Source: JANYJZ01 sp964523395
Lineage (GTDB): Bacteria; Bacteroidota; Ignavibacteria; UBA10030; SZUA-254
NCBI GenBank assembly: GCA_964523395.1
Contig: CAZFXS010000008.1
Coordinates: 62,001 to 126,000 of the forward strand
Reading direction: 5' to 3'
DNA: 64,000 bases
Positions 27,320 through 37,063 of this stretch are shown one piece after another. A model generated the notes under the pieces. That model made no database searches, was not told where the DNA came from, and saw nothing but the letters and a program-made list of their open reading frames with translations. How positions within the stretch are numbered: position 1 is the first letter of the stretch; every line of letters starts with the position of its first letter. The position numbers and the translations under genes were made by a program.

Positions 27320-29539
27320 TTATCTTAAATGAATCATTTTTCGCACAAACATTTCATTCTCCGTTGTCATCCGATACATATAAATTCCACTGCCAAATTC
27401 TTCCATCGACAAAGTTACAGTATATATATCCGGATTATGTACTTCATCTGTAAGAATTCTTAGCACCCTCCCGAGGATATCTATGATTTCCAATTTCACC
27501 CTAGTTCTTTTTGAAACAGAATATCGAATTACGGACACAGAGTTAAATGGATTGGGGTAATTTTGTAATAAACTATTTTTTTTAGGTAACCCAAGAATAT
27601 TATCAGATAGAATTACCGATTGTGTACCATCAACTAGTTGATATACCCCTCCACCATCGGTACCTGCATAGATATTCCCAGCTACACTCTGGGAGAAAAC
27701 GTGGATCTTGGATTGAGCCAGTCCCGTTTTAATTAGTTCCCAAGTATCGCCGCCATCAGTTGATCGGTATGCCCCTGAATCTGATGCTACGAGAACTCCA
27801 ATTTTAGAATCAGTCAATAGTGAATAATAGGAAGCGGGAGGAAGAGATTTATCAACTCTTGACCAAGTTAACCCGCTATCGTTCGAACGATAAATTCCGC
27901 CGGTTATCCAGAGATAATAAAAATCTCCAGTGGTGGCAATTAAGCGACCTTGAGAATCAAACGATAAACCGGTAACAATCGAACCAGTGGAAAACGTGGA
28001 CACTTGGGTAAATGATACACCATTATTCTGCGATCTATAGATTCCCCGGTTAACATACGTTCCAAAATAAATATCTCCATTATCTCCAAAGCAAAATGAA
28101 GTAATAGGGCCTTCATTCGAAACACGCTTTTCAATCCATGTTAGACCATAATTCGTGGACCGGTAGAATTTTCCACCTGTTTCTGCCCCTAAAAAAATAT
28201 CCCCCCATGGGCTTATTGAAATACTCCGCACCCCACCTCCACAACCAAAATTAGATGCACACAAGGAATCTAATTGCCATGTTTCACCATTGTCGACTGT
28301 AGAGTTTGAACCCGAAGTAAGAAACCCAGCAAATACTTTACCCCAAGGATGAGAAGCAAAAGAATTGAGAATATTAGAGGACTGGTCAAAATTAAGTGAA
28401 ATGTCTTCCCATGTAACACCATTGTCGGTAGAACGAAATGATGGACAATTATGCCCGCCGGCAAACAAAACACCATTTGAAGAAGAAGTCAGCGCATAGA
28501 TTTCAGCTGAGAGAATTCCCTTAGATTTCTTCATCCATGTAACACCATCGTCGGCTGAGAAATAAATTCCGTCCGAAGAAGAAACATAGACATAACCTAA
28601 ACTATCAGTTGCTATATCATAAGCTAAGTGCGGAAATGGAATGTTTAGCCATGTATCGCCATTATTAATAGATCGACTAATGGAACCATCTCCTCCGTAC
28701 TTAATAAGAATTAAAGTTTGGTTTTTTGTTATTCTGAGAAGAGGGGCGAATCCAACGGAAAGGAGACCATTGTTAACGTAATCCCATGTTCCACCTTCAT
28801 CGTTCGACCGTAATACTCCAAAAGGGGGGTAACCGGCAAACAAGTACCCGATATCGTTCTGTACTATATTTGGTATTGTATTGGGAATTGATCCTACAAA
28901 GGAACTTTCCCAACTCACACCGTCGTCAGTTGAGCGAAGGATATACCCATTGGTTGTTGTTCCAAAAATATTGTCGTGCTGACTTTTAAAAATACATTTA
29001 TTGCCGCCACCTAGAAGATGTTCCCAGGTACTACCGTAGTCTGTAGATCGGAAAACTCCGCTGTCACCTGTTGCTATATACATTCTTCCTTGATCATCAA
29101 ATGATATCAACGAAATAAAATCTAAATTTCTAGGGGCCTCACGGATTATTTCCCAAGAGAGTCCATTATCAGTGGACTGAAGAAGTCCCTCTGAACCTGT
29201 CGTAGACGCCGAACTAGCGTAAATAAATCCATTTGGCCCTATTGTCATGGTTTCGAAAGGTAGGGCTGGATTTCCGAGGTTCACCCATGATTCTGCATGA
29301 TCTGAAGAAAAGTACAGTGTACCGTACGAGGCGCGGTCTGCTGGATAAAAATAACCCCCTCGTTTCGCGTATGAAAAAAGTTCGCCATTAGGTTTTATCT
29401 CAATCTGAGTCATTTGACCTCCTTCAGGACCGGGCAACTGCTTCCATTGAAGCTGACTTTGGGCCATGGAAAAGGAAAGAAATGAAAATACTATCAAGAC
29501 TATAATGGTCCCTTGTCCTTCGTAAGTAATGTTAATCAA
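27320..29539 (-). CDS. T9SS-sorted BNR-repeat beta-propeller protein
   Basis: A 739-residue secreted or surface protein. A hydrophobic N-terminus (TIIVLIVFSFLSFSMAQ) is followed by about a dozen sialidase/Ycf48-like units of the type YRSTDNG.TWE (Asp-box). The end carries a type A T9SS sorting domain: LLQNYPNPFNSVSVIRYSVS, then FGSGIYMYRMTTEN to the last KMIHLR. The first codon is TTG 29539 with no strong Shine-Dalgarno; the signal peptide lacks a basic n-region, so the exact start is uncertain. Such repeats usually form propellers; no sialidase catalytic arginines or FRIP motif were seen, so enzymatic activity is not claimed. Confidence 0.83.
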   Translation of the reverse strand: MINITYEGQGTIIVLIVFSFLSFSMAQSQLQWKQLPGPEGGQMTQIEIKPNGELFSYAKRGGYFYPADRASYGTLYFSSDHAESWVNLGNPALPFETMTIGPNGFIYASSASTTGSEGLLQSTDNGLSWEIIREAPRNLDFISLISFDDQGRMYIATGDSGVFRSTDYGSTWEHLLGGGNKCIFKSQHDNIFGTTTNGYILRSTDDGVSWESSFVGSIPNTIPNIVQNDIGYLFAGYPPFGVLRSNDEGGTWDYVNNGLLSVGFAPLLRITKNQTLILIKYGGDGSISRSINNGDTWLNIPFPHLAYDIATDSLGYVYVSSSDGIYFSADDGVTWMKKSKGILSAEIYALTSSSNGVLFAGGHNCPSFRSTDNGVTWEDISLNFDQSSNILNSFASHPWGKVFAGFLTSGSNSTVDNGETWQLDSLCASNFGCGGGVRSISISPWGDIFLGAETGGKFYRSTNYGLTWIEKRVSNEGPITSFCFGDNGDIYFGTYVNRGIYRSQNNGVSFTQVSTFSTGSIVTGLSFDSQGRLIATTGDFYYLWITGGIYRSNDSGLTWSRVDKSLPPASYYSLLTDSKIGVLVASDSGAYRSTDGGDTWELIKTGLAQSKIHVFSQSVAGNIYAGTDGGGVYQLVDGTQSVILSDNILGLPKKNSLLQNYPNPFNSVSVIRYSVSKRTRVKLEIIDILGRVLRILTDEVHNPDIYTVTLSMEEFGSGIYMYRMTTENEMFVRKMIHLR

Positions 29540-29580
29540 GATTCACTAAAAGGCTGGTTAGTATAATCAGGCTTTTTCAT

Positions 29581-31023
29581 TTACACCCTGTCAACTTTAA
29601 TCGTATTTGTCGGATGCCCTTCGAACAAGGGAATTCCCGCCAGCATCACAATTGTTTCGCCTTTTGTGATGTAGCCTTCCTGAAGAAGCTGTTCCTGTAT
29701 TTTCTTGAATGTCGCGTCGGTGTCTTTCTTTAAGTCTTCGACAATGAGGCCGCGAATGCCCCATATGAGATTAAGACGGCGCATGATTTTTTCGCGGTCG
29801 GTGACCGCAAGGATTTTCGCGGGCGGGCGGAATTTTGCCACGTGCGCCGCAGTTGAGCCGGAATGCGTCAGCACCACTATGGTCGATGCGTGCAGTTGAT
29901 CCGCGAGGATGCACGCGGAACGGCTCAACGGATCATACTCATGTGTTGAAGGAATCCAGTCCGGATCAAATTTGGAATTCTGCCGCACCTGCTCTTCCGT
30001 TTTGCGGATGATCCTGTCCATCATGTGAATTGCCTGAAGCGGATACTTCCCGACTGACGTTTCACCGCTCAACATCACCGCGTCGGCGCCGTCGAGCACC
30101 GCGTTGGCAACGTCGCTTGTCTCCGCGCGCGTTGGGGTCGGATTTTGTATCATCGTCTCCAGCATCTGCGTCGCGATAATCACCGGCTTGCCTTGCTCGT
30201 TGCATTTCCTCACGACCATCTTCTGTAACAGCGGGACGTCTTCTGTCGGCAGTTCGACGCCAAGATCGCCGCGCGCCACCATAACAGCATCGGTTTCTTT
30301 CAGAATCTCATCGATATTGGCAATCGCCTCGCCCTTTTCGATCTTCGCGATAATCGGGATTTTTCTTCCTTTCGGTCCATGCTCTATAATAAAGTCGCGA
30401 AGCAGTGCAATATCATGTGCCCGCCTGACAAATGAGAGCGCGACATAGTCCACGTCGTGTTCAAACGCAAAGAGTAAATCTTCTTTGTCTTTTTCCGTCA
30501 GTGAAGGTGCGGAGACGGAAACGCCGGGAAGATTGATTCCTTTGTGGGCACTTAGTACTCCTCCAACGACAACGTTAAGCAGGACGTCATGTCCTGTTAC
30601 GCTTGTTACCTGGAGCTCGACTTTTCCGTCATCCAGCAAAACACGGTCACCCGCCTTGACGTCCAGCGGAAGATGCTGATAGGTTGTGGAAAATCTTTTC
30701 TCATCCCCCACACATTCATCGACGGTAATAGTAACAGGATTTCCAGGAACCAGAACGATTGTCGGAGTTTTCAGTTCACCGATCCGTATTTTCGGCCCCT
30801 GTAAATCCTGAATGATGCCTACCGGCTCACCCATTGCTTTCGACGCAGCTATTACATGTTTCAATGTTTGCTCATGCTCGGCGTGCGTGCCGTGAGAAAA
30901 ATTGATTCTTGCGACATCCATTCCCGCACGTACCATCGACATGATCATTTCAAATGACGCTGATGCCGGACCAAGCGTGCAGATAATTTTTGTTTTCGCG
31001 AACGACTGTATATGATGCTGCAT
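29581..31023 (-). CDS. pyk: pyruvate kinase
   Basis: Glycolytic enzyme making pyruvate and ATP from phosphoenolpyruvate and ADP; 480 residues, normal length. N-terminal KTKIICTLGPAS, the phosphate-binding VARINFSHGTHAEHE, the active-site Lys in IPIIAKIEKGEAI, the signature DAVMVARGDLGVELP and the C-terminal allosteric-site domain (SGSTAAHVAKFRPPAKILA) are all present. ATG 31023 directly precedes the conserved N-terminus. Together with the fructose-1,6-bisphosphatase at 57817-58827 it indicates a complete, reversible Embden-Meyerhof route. Confidence 0.97.
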   Translation of the reverse strand: MQHHIQSFAKTKIICTLGPASASFEMIMSMVRAGMDVARINFSHGTHAEHEQTLKHVIAASKAMGEPVGIIQDLQGPKIRIGELKTPTIVLVPGNPVTITVDECVGDEKRFSTTYQHLPLDVKAGDRVLLDDGKVELQVTSVTGHDVLLNVVVGGVLSAHKGINLPGVSVSAPSLTEKDKEDLLFAFEHDVDYVALSFVRRAHDIALLRDFIIEHGPKGRKIPIIAKIEKGEAIANIDEILKETDAVMVARGDLGVELPTEDVPLLQKMVVRKCNEQGKPVIIATQMLETMIQNPTPTRAETSDVANAVLDGADAVMLSGETSVGKYPLQAIHMMDRIIRKTEEQVRQNSKFDPDWIPSTHEYDPLSRSACILADQLHASTIVVLTHSGSTAAHVAKFRPPAKILAVTDREKIMRRLNLIWGIRGLIVEDLKKDTDATFKKIQEQLLQEGYITKGETIVMLAGIPLFEGHPTNTIKVDRV

Positions 31024-31070
31024 GAAATGGTTTCTCTTAATTAGTATCTAAAATTACACTTCGCCTTCGC

Positions 31071-31838
31071 TCAGTGCAGAGTTTGTAAATTCACTGATGC
31101 TATAGAGGGAAGAATTTTCCCCGAAGCACCAAGCAAAACTTCGTCAGCAACATTGCTGAGCTCAGTAGGTTCAATATTAATTTCCACCAGAAACGCGCCT
31201 TTTCTCTTTGCCAGAAGCGGAAGCGACGCGGCAGGATAGACAACCGACGACGTTCCGACGGAAAAGAAAATTTCCGCCTGTTCCGCCGCTGCGACACTTT
31301 CGTCCCATTGATCGGCCGGAAGCATTTCACCGAACCAAACAACGTCGGGACGGACCAGCCCGTTGCATACACTGCATCTTGGCGCGGTTTCCACCCGAAG
31401 AATTTCCTCGTTGGCCATGCTTTTGCCGCAATCGATGCAATAATTCCGCATAATATTTCCGTGAAGCTCATGAACGTTCCGGCTTCCCGCGCGCTGATGG
31501 AGGTTATCAATATTCTGCGTAATCACCGTGACCCGTTTGAACTGCGATTGCAGTTGCGCGAGGGCGTAATGTCCCGCGTTGGGTTGAACACTTTCGATTA
31601 ATTGTTTCCGGTGCTTGTACCATTCCCACACTAATTCGGGATTTCTGATAAACGCATCAAAGTTTGCAAGCTCCTCGGGTTTAAACTTTTTCCACAACCC
31701 GTCATCGCCGCGGAACGTTGGCACGCCGCTTTCCGCCGACATACCCGCTCCGGTAAACACAACAATGTGTTCCGCTTCCTGCAATGTTGATTGCAGACAC
31801 GGTGAGAGTTTTATAATACTATCAGTCACATTTATCAT
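31071..31838 (-). CDS. cobB: NAD-dependent protein deacylase (sirtuin)
   Basis: Sir2-family protein of 255 residues that removes acyl groups from lysine using NAD. NAD-binding motifs are GAGMSAESGVPTFRG and TQNIDNLHQRAGS, with catalytic His in LHGNI. Four zinc cysteines occur as NYCIDCGK and PRCSVCNG. VWEWYKHRKQ carries the Tyr-x-x-Arg pair typical of class III sirtuins such as SIRT5 and E. coli CobB, suggesting desuccinylase as well as deacetylase activity (inference). The gene starts 2 nt after the stop of the penicillin-acylase-family gene and so shares its transcript. Confidence 0.93.
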   Translation of the reverse strand: MINVTDSIIKLSPCLQSTLQEAEHIVVFTGAGMSAESGVPTFRGDDGLWKKFKPEELANFDAFIRNPELVWEWYKHRKQLIESVQPNAGHYALAQLQSQFKRVTVITQNIDNLHQRAGSRNVHELHGNIMRNYCIDCGKSMANEEILRVETAPRCSVCNGLVRPDVVWFGEMLPADQWDESVAAAEQAEIFFSVGTSSVVYPAASLPLLAKRKGAFLVEINIEPTELSNVADEVLLGASGKILPSIASVNLQTLH

Positions 31839-31840
31839 TG

Positions 31841-34261
31841 CTACGGACGAAGTTCAAGTTTATCCCAGCTGCTTTTACGGATTTCATTCCAGTCGATTGT
31901 GACCGAAAGATATCCCCCGTTGCGCCACAACGGGACTTGGTCATCATAATGTTTCTGTAACGGTTGGCCAGACTGTCCCGACGTAATAACAGTTGCCGCT
32001 TCTAACGGATGTGAAAGATCAACAATCTGCCGCATCGACGGACCCACCGAAACCGAATATGGAAGAGTAAATTTATACTCGGTTTTCATTAACGTTGTCC
32101 CGCCGCCTTGCACAGGAAACGGCCCGACATTAAAAATATTATCAAGCGGTTTACGTGAACCAAACGGATGCTTGAAAGTTACTGTGTGCATCGTGCCCCA
32201 TTGCCATGTTTTCATTTCAGAACCGAAAGATTTCTTCAGTTCTTCAATCGCGTCGGCAAGACTTTTCCGCAGCATCTCATCCTTTGTCTCGATGGCTTCC
32301 GTATGAATATTATCAAACCAGAGTGAATTTTCGGATGCCAGCAACGAACCCGTTACACGATACGGAATTGCGCCAAAAAACACAAAGTCTTTAAAAAGAT
32401 CGGGGCCGAGCTCATCTTCGTAAATATTGGAGAGCAGTTTCACAAAAAATGAATTAAATATTGTTGTCGCAACATCATGTTGCGCGAAGCGGTAATCCCA
32501 ATTCCGCAAATACGTAATCGCATCTGCCACCGGCTGTTCCTGTTCGGCGTTATCCCTGTATGCATTCAGCAAGACGGAAGTAATATCATGCGCATACGGA
32601 GAAGTTATATCCATCTGAAACTGACGGAAATCCTCCGGTGCAAATTTTTCGCTTGACTGAAGCAATTGCCGGATTCTTGTAATACGCGACGGCGGCTCCC
32701 ACAGCGTTGATAAATAGTAGGGATACGATGCATCAGCAATCATCTGGTTCGAACAGGCAATAAATCCTTCAGGAGGATTTTTGAGATGCGGCAGTTTATC
32801 AAACGGTACAAACCCGTTCCACTCGTTATCTGCCGATGCATTTCGCTGGGGCAACATTGCGTTATAATTTCCACGAATGGGGACACGCCCTGCAGTCCAG
32901 TACGCAATATTTCCATCCACATCAGCGTAGACAACCGATTGCCCCGGAACGGTGAGCTCTTTTAATCCCCGCTCAAAATCCTTCGGCGTCGAAGCTTTAT
33001 TCATGAGGGAAAAACCGTACAGTTCATCGCTGATGTCAAGCCCGGTCCAGCGCATAGCAACCGGAGAGCGGTGCTGAAGCGAGTCCTGATGTTTGTGACG
33101 GGGATGAACGTCGTTAATGACAGGGCCGTGCTTAGTAGATCGAGTCTGAATAACAACGCTGTCCGAGGATTTAATGTAAATTGTTTCTTCACGAAGAGTA
33201 AATGGCTCTGAATTTCCATGATAAAGATAATGATTGTTCTTTGCCGTATCTTCCTGCTCTATATAGAAGTCCGCATCATCGAGCATTGCGTTGGTTAAGC
33301 CCCACGCAATCCGGTCGTTGTGGCCTATAACAACAACAGGCATTCCCGGCAGTGAGACACCGGCAACATTCCACCCCTGCGTTGAAAGGTGAAGAAGATA
33401 CCATCGCGCCGGCGCCGGCATCGCAAGGTGAGGATCATTTGCCAGCATCGGTTTTCCTGTCAGCGACTTTGTGGAATCAACAGCCCAGGCGTTGCTTCCT
33501 GCCTCCAGTGAACCAAGATTGAACAAGCCGCGATATAATCTGACGGCATCCATAAACTCACGCGCATCTGCCGTTGATTTCGTTCCTTTTATTGGCGGAA
33601 CCGTGACAGCAATGGAATCAGGGACTGTGGGAATGATTTCACGAAGTAATTCCGGAGAAACCTTTTCGGCAATCTCACCGTACGTGAGATCGGTCCACCA
33701 GGCAAGATTCAGCTCCCATGCGATAAGTCTCCCAATGAGAATACTATGTTCCGGTTTCCATGGTTCGGGATTGTATTTCAGCATATCAAATTCAATCGGA
33801 TACTTTCCCTGGTGTGTCGCAATAAATGCATTCACTCCTTCCGCATAATCCTCAAGCATCTGTTTTGATTCGGGATGCATATTCGCCTTAATCGCAGTGC
33901 TGACTTCTTTTATTCCAATTGTACGGAACAGGATATCAATATCCAGCGTGGGCTCACCAAGAATTTCCGATAATCTGCCTTCTCCCGCCCGCCGCATCAG
34001 ATCCATCTGCCAGAGGCGGTCCTGCGCATGCACGTATCCCGTTGCCAACATCAAATCATGAGTATCTTCCGCCTCAATATGCGGAACACCATACTCATCT
34101 CTGTAAATAGTAACCGGCGAGTGAAGTCCTGCGATGTTTACCGAACCGTTGTATTGCGGAAATGATTTTGTGACAAGGTGATAGAGAAAAACCGAAACAG
34201 CGATCGCGATGATGAGAAGGGAAAAGCTAATACCAATGAAAGCTTTTGTAAATTTTGACAA
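31841..34261 (-). CDS. penicillin acylase family protein
   Basis: Ntn-hydrolase of 806 residues, made as a precursor that cleaves itself. An N-terminal signal anchor (AFIGISFSLLIIAIAVSVFLY) places it in the periplasm. The alpha-chain starts PVTIYRDEYGVPHIEA. The probable cleavage site and nucleophile is the Ser in LEAGSNAWAV (about residue 257). The beta-chain includes NDPHLAMPAPARWYLLHL and HNDRIAWGLTNAMLDDAD. Relatives hydrolyse beta-lactam side chains, acyl-homoserine lactones or other amides; which applies is unknown. It starts with TTG 34261, supported by AGGAAG 7 nt upstream. Operon with the sirtuin gene. Confidence 0.9.
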   Translation of the reverse strand: MSKFTKAFIGISFSLLIIAIAVSVFLYHLVTKSFPQYNGSVNIAGLHSPVTIYRDEYGVPHIEAEDTHDLMLATGYVHAQDRLWQMDLMRRAGEGRLSEILGEPTLDIDILFRTIGIKEVSTAIKANMHPESKQMLEDYAEGVNAFIATHQGKYPIEFDMLKYNPEPWKPEHSILIGRLIAWELNLAWWTDLTYGEIAEKVSPELLREIIPTVPDSIAVTVPPIKGTKSTADAREFMDAVRLYRGLFNLGSLEAGSNAWAVDSTKSLTGKPMLANDPHLAMPAPARWYLLHLSTQGWNVAGVSLPGMPVVVIGHNDRIAWGLTNAMLDDADFYIEQEDTAKNNHYLYHGNSEPFTLREETIYIKSSDSVVIQTRSTKHGPVINDVHPRHKHQDSLQHRSPVAMRWTGLDISDELYGFSLMNKASTPKDFERGLKELTVPGQSVVYADVDGNIAYWTAGRVPIRGNYNAMLPQRNASADNEWNGFVPFDKLPHLKNPPEGFIACSNQMIADASYPYYLSTLWEPPSRITRIRQLLQSSEKFAPEDFRQFQMDITSPYAHDITSVLLNAYRDNAEQEQPVADAITYLRNWDYRFAQHDVATTIFNSFFVKLLSNIYEDELGPDLFKDFVFFGAIPYRVTGSLLASENSLWFDNIHTEAIETKDEMLRKSLADAIEELKKSFGSEMKTWQWGTMHTVTFKHPFGSRKPLDNIFNVGPFPVQGGGTTLMKTEYKFTLPYSVSVGPSMRQIVDLSHPLEAATVITSGQSGQPLQKHYDDQVPLWRNGGYLSVTIDWNEIRKSSWDKLELRP

Positions 34262-34292
34262 AGATATTCTTCCTGGCGGTGTGGTCTGTCTG

Positions 34293-34330
34293 CTTAAATA
34301 AAAATCCCGTCACGGTGAATCGTGACGGGA
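34293..34330 (-). terminator. Intrinsic terminator after the PorV-like gene
   Basis: Minus strand: TCCCGTCACG, loop ATTCAC, CGTGACGGGA, then TTTTTATTT. A perfect 10-bp GC-rich stem (34330-34305) with a T-rich tail, 37 nt beyond the stop of the gene at 34367. Confidence 0.88.
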
Positions 34331-34366
34331 CAATATACATCTTTGGTGTTATTCTTGCAAAAAGAC

Positions 34367-35800
34367 TTAGAAGCGGTAGGAAACTGTAGAAATCAGATTA
34401 TGTGTTTTGATGTTTTCCACTTTCGTGAATGTTCCGTCATAAATCTGGCGGAAGGTATCCCATGTGCCGTACGCATATCCGAGGTCAACGGCAACGGAAT
34501 TTTCAATAAGGAAACCGATACCGCCCGTGATATACTTTTGCGCGAAGTCTGACGGATCGCCATCATACGGAGAGGGGAGATACGCGTACCCGCCGCGAAG
34601 ACGTACATCGCTGTTCTGTATCGCGAACTCGGCACCGAACCGGAGGTTAACCGTCGGCCGGTATATTTCTTTTATATCGAGATTATAACTTAACAACCGT
34701 GCGTTCGCGTTACGAAATTCCATTTGTGTCCAATCTGTATATTCGATATCGCCGGCGAGTGTAAGGTTTTCAATTCCAAAAGAAAGTCCGCCCGACAAGA
34801 CATACGGCGTGGTAACATCGTACTCGTTTCCTGTTCCTGGATCACCGTCAACAGGATCATTCCTAACATCACCGTTATCAAACACACTTTGTGCATCAGA
34901 TGAATATGTTTCCCGCACAGTTATCCACGAGGGTGTTTTTAACGCAAGACCGAGTTTTCCCTGAGGACTGAATTTATAGAGTAAACCAAATTTCGCTGTG
35001 AATCCGCTAAGGTCTGCATCAATAATATCCCGCACGGTAAGTTCTGAGAAATCAAAGGGAAACGCATTATACCGGTCTGCGAGATCCTGTTCCATGTATG
35101 TCCGGCTGTACGAATACGAGCCTGTGATAAAATTAAGAGTTACGCCGAGGTAAAGATTACGCGCAGCTTCTGCGGCACCAGAGAACGAAACGTAATTTAG
35201 TCCGCCGCCTTCAAGAAGTTTTCCGCTCTGCGTGAGGCTGTCTCTGATCGGACTGATAAATGTTCCGGCATTCGTATCTACGCGTGCAAGCTCAAGTGCT
35301 TCTGCGCGTGTAAGATCCGGAGGATACGGTTGACCATCCGGTGCCCAGACTTGGATAATGCTGCTCAGCGGATTAAATCCTTTGAATGAAAGTCCGCTCG
35401 TGTAATCAGCCTGCTTTCCGTAACCGATACCAAGAACAAGACTTCCCCGGGTCGCGGGAACAACATACGCAAGCCCGAAATTATTGAGACTTGTCGAGCT
35501 GTTGGTAAACGACTGGGAACTGTTCATGAAGGAACTATTATTATTGTGGGAAACGTGTGAAAGCCCAAACGACAGTTCGTTTAATTCAAGCTGAGCAAGG
35601 CCGGCGGGATTCCAGTACGATCCGGAAAAATCATTGGCAAGCGCTGTATAGGCTGTTCCCATTCCGAGGGAGCGGGCCCCGACTCCCAACCCAAGTGTTG
35701 AATACCTTAAGGCATCTTCGGGAAATTGCGCTGAAGTCAGAGAAGTTATTGCCAGAATTGTAATGAAGAGAAATGTTATTCGTGTCGCTATCGTTTTCAT
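34367..35800 (-). CDS. PorV/TodX-family outer-membrane protein
   Basis: A 477-residue beta-barrel protein of the FadL/TodX/PorV superfamily. A signal peptide (KTIATRITFLFITILAITSL) ends near SAQ. The family N-terminal signature GLGVGARSLGMGTAYTALAN, then YWNPAGLAQLELNELSFG, is followed by many alternating beta-strands and a C-terminal Phe (STVSYRF) typical of barrel insertion. It resembles the partial gene at 1-373. Either hydrophobic-compound transport or a T9SS accessory role is possible. It ends at a strong terminator. The lipoprotein gene lies 40 nt upstream on the same strand, probably co-transcribed. Confidence 0.87.
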   Translation of the reverse strand: MKTIATRITFLFITILAITSLTSAQFPEDALRYSTLGLGVGARSLGMGTAYTALANDFSGSYWNPAGLAQLELNELSFGLSHVSHNNNSSFMNSSQSFTNSSTSLNNFGLAYVVPATRGSLVLGIGYGKQADYTSGLSFKGFNPLSSIIQVWAPDGQPYPPDLTRAEALELARVDTNAGTFISPIRDSLTQSGKLLEGGGLNYVSFSGAAEAARNLYLGVTLNFITGSYSYSRTYMEQDLADRYNAFPFDFSELTVRDIIDADLSGFTAKFGLLYKFSPQGKLGLALKTPSWITVRETYSSDAQSVFDNGDVRNDPVDGDPGTGNEYDVTTPYVLSGGLSFGIENLTLAGDIEYTDWTQMEFRNANARLLSYNLDIKEIYRPTVNLRFGAEFAIQNSDVRLRGGYAYLPSPYDGDPSDFAQKYITGGIGFLIENSVAVDLGYAYGTWDTFRQIYDGTFTKVENIKTHNLISTVSYRF

Positions 35801-35840
35801 AAATATTCATCAATAAATAATAGTTACAAGATCATACCTG

Positions 35841-36878
35841 TTACGGGCGCCCACCGCGTGTACTGCCGCCGCGGCTGGTTCCTGAATTTGACGGCGTTGA
35901 ACTGCCGCCGCGATTTGACGGAGCCGGCTGGTTTTGCGGTGCCGGCGGAGGTGTGTACGTTGGTGCTTTGTCGCGGGAAGAACCCGCGTCGCGCGTTCCC
36001 GAATCTTTTGTCGGTGGCGCGTACGTCGGCGGCGCTGAAGCTGACCTGTCGCCGCTGCTTCCCTGCTGTGTCGCGGAACCGCGCTGACGATACACACGTG
36101 ATGTGTTCGTGCGTGTTCCTGAACTGCGGGAACTGCCTTCACTTTTTCTTGCCGCGGATCCGCTGCGTGAAACTGTTCCGCGCGAGCTTCCGTTATCACG
36201 CGATCCGTTAATTACTGCCGGATCGGTATTCGCCCGCTGGGAAGAACTATTTGCGCCGCCGATGCGTGAACCTGTCGGAAGCGTTTGCCCGCTGACGTCA
36301 ATTCTGTCAACGGAAGGATTGCGTGAACCGGCATCCATTGTCGATCTGTCGCCACGGGTAGTACCGATATCTCTTCCGCCGCGCTGAACCGGCTTTCCGT
36401 TGTACGTGTACCAATAGTTCGGATAGTATCCGTAATACGGATAATACGAAGAGTAATATCCTCCATAAGGGTAGTAACTGACATACGGACTACCGCACCA
36501 CCATGGGTCATAATAATTGTAGCTGTAATACCACGGATCGTATGCGCGGTAATAATGATACGCCCAGGGGTTCGCGTACTCTACCGCGAACGCGTATGAA
36601 GGCCAGTAGGTTGAAGGATAATAATAGGAAAAACCAACACGGGTCCGGTTTTCCCAATCCTGATCATCGTTTGTGTAATATCCGCCATCATCATCGTCGT
36701 ACTCCTGCTCATTTCCGTTGTACGATTCGTTGTCATCTTTCTCGTCATCAGCAGATGAATACTCCTGATTGCGCCGTTCATCTCTCGTAGCTCCAATCTG
36801 TGTATAACATCCGGAGAGGATTATTGATGCCACAATCAGAAGCGACATCAGAACGATAAGTTGTAGTTTCTGTTTCAT
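35841..36878 (-). CDS. Tyr-rich, Ser/Gly/Pro-rich lipoprotein
   Basis: About 345 residues, unrecognised function. ATG 36878 is preferred to a GTG 12 nt upstream because it opens the signal peptide (KQKLQLIVLMSLLIVASII) ending in lipobox LSGC. Next come an acidic stretch (residues about 45-80), a very aromatic stretch about 95-175 dominated by Tyr, Trp, Pro and Gly (for example YYPYGGYYSSYYPYYGYYP), then about 170 residues of low-complexity Ser/Arg/Thr/Gly/Pro. No enzyme motif. It is probably anchored in the outer membrane as a disordered or adhesive surface component (inference). Co-directional with the PorV-like gene, 40 nt apart. Confidence 0.78.
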   Translation of the reverse strand: MKQKLQLIVLMSLLIVASIILSGCYTQIGATRDERRNQEYSSADDEKDDNESYNGNEQEYDDDDGGYYTNDDQDWENRTRVGFSYYYPSTYWPSYAFAVEYANPWAYHYYRAYDPWYYSYNYYDPWWCGSPYVSYYPYGGYYSSYYPYYGYYPNYWYTYNGKPVQRGGRDIGTTRGDRSTMDAGSRNPSVDRIDVSGQTLPTGSRIGGANSSSQRANTDPAVINGSRDNGSSRGTVSRSGSAARKSEGSSRSSGTRTNTSRVYRQRGSATQQGSSGDRSASAPPTYAPPTKDSGTRDAGSSRDKAPTYTPPPAPQNQPAPSNRGGSSTPSNSGTSRGGSTRGGRP

Positions 36879-36954
36879 ACGGGCCTGCACTTTCTTCTAA
36901 AATTTCCGCTCTTTTATTAGCAATACCAATGCCAACTCTTATAATTTTCCTACT

Positions 36955-36985
36955 CGAATTTAGGCATATATTAGCATGAAAACAA
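36955..36985 (-). promoter_or_regulatory. Promoter for the lipoprotein/PorV-like unit
   Basis: Minus strand TTG (36985-36983), 20 nt, TAAATTCG (36962-36955), about 77 nt before ATG 36878. Confidence 0.5.
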
Positions 36986-37063
36986 GACCCCTCGTGATAT
37001 TAGAGGGCTAATGGTGTGTAATGATGTAGACAGGGGGGGTGTAAACGTTGGGATTTCAGCACA

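Noticed and set aside
27320..29539. Sialidase
   Set aside because: Asp-box repeats alone occur in many non-enzymatic propellers; the FRIP motif and catalytic Arg triad were not seen.
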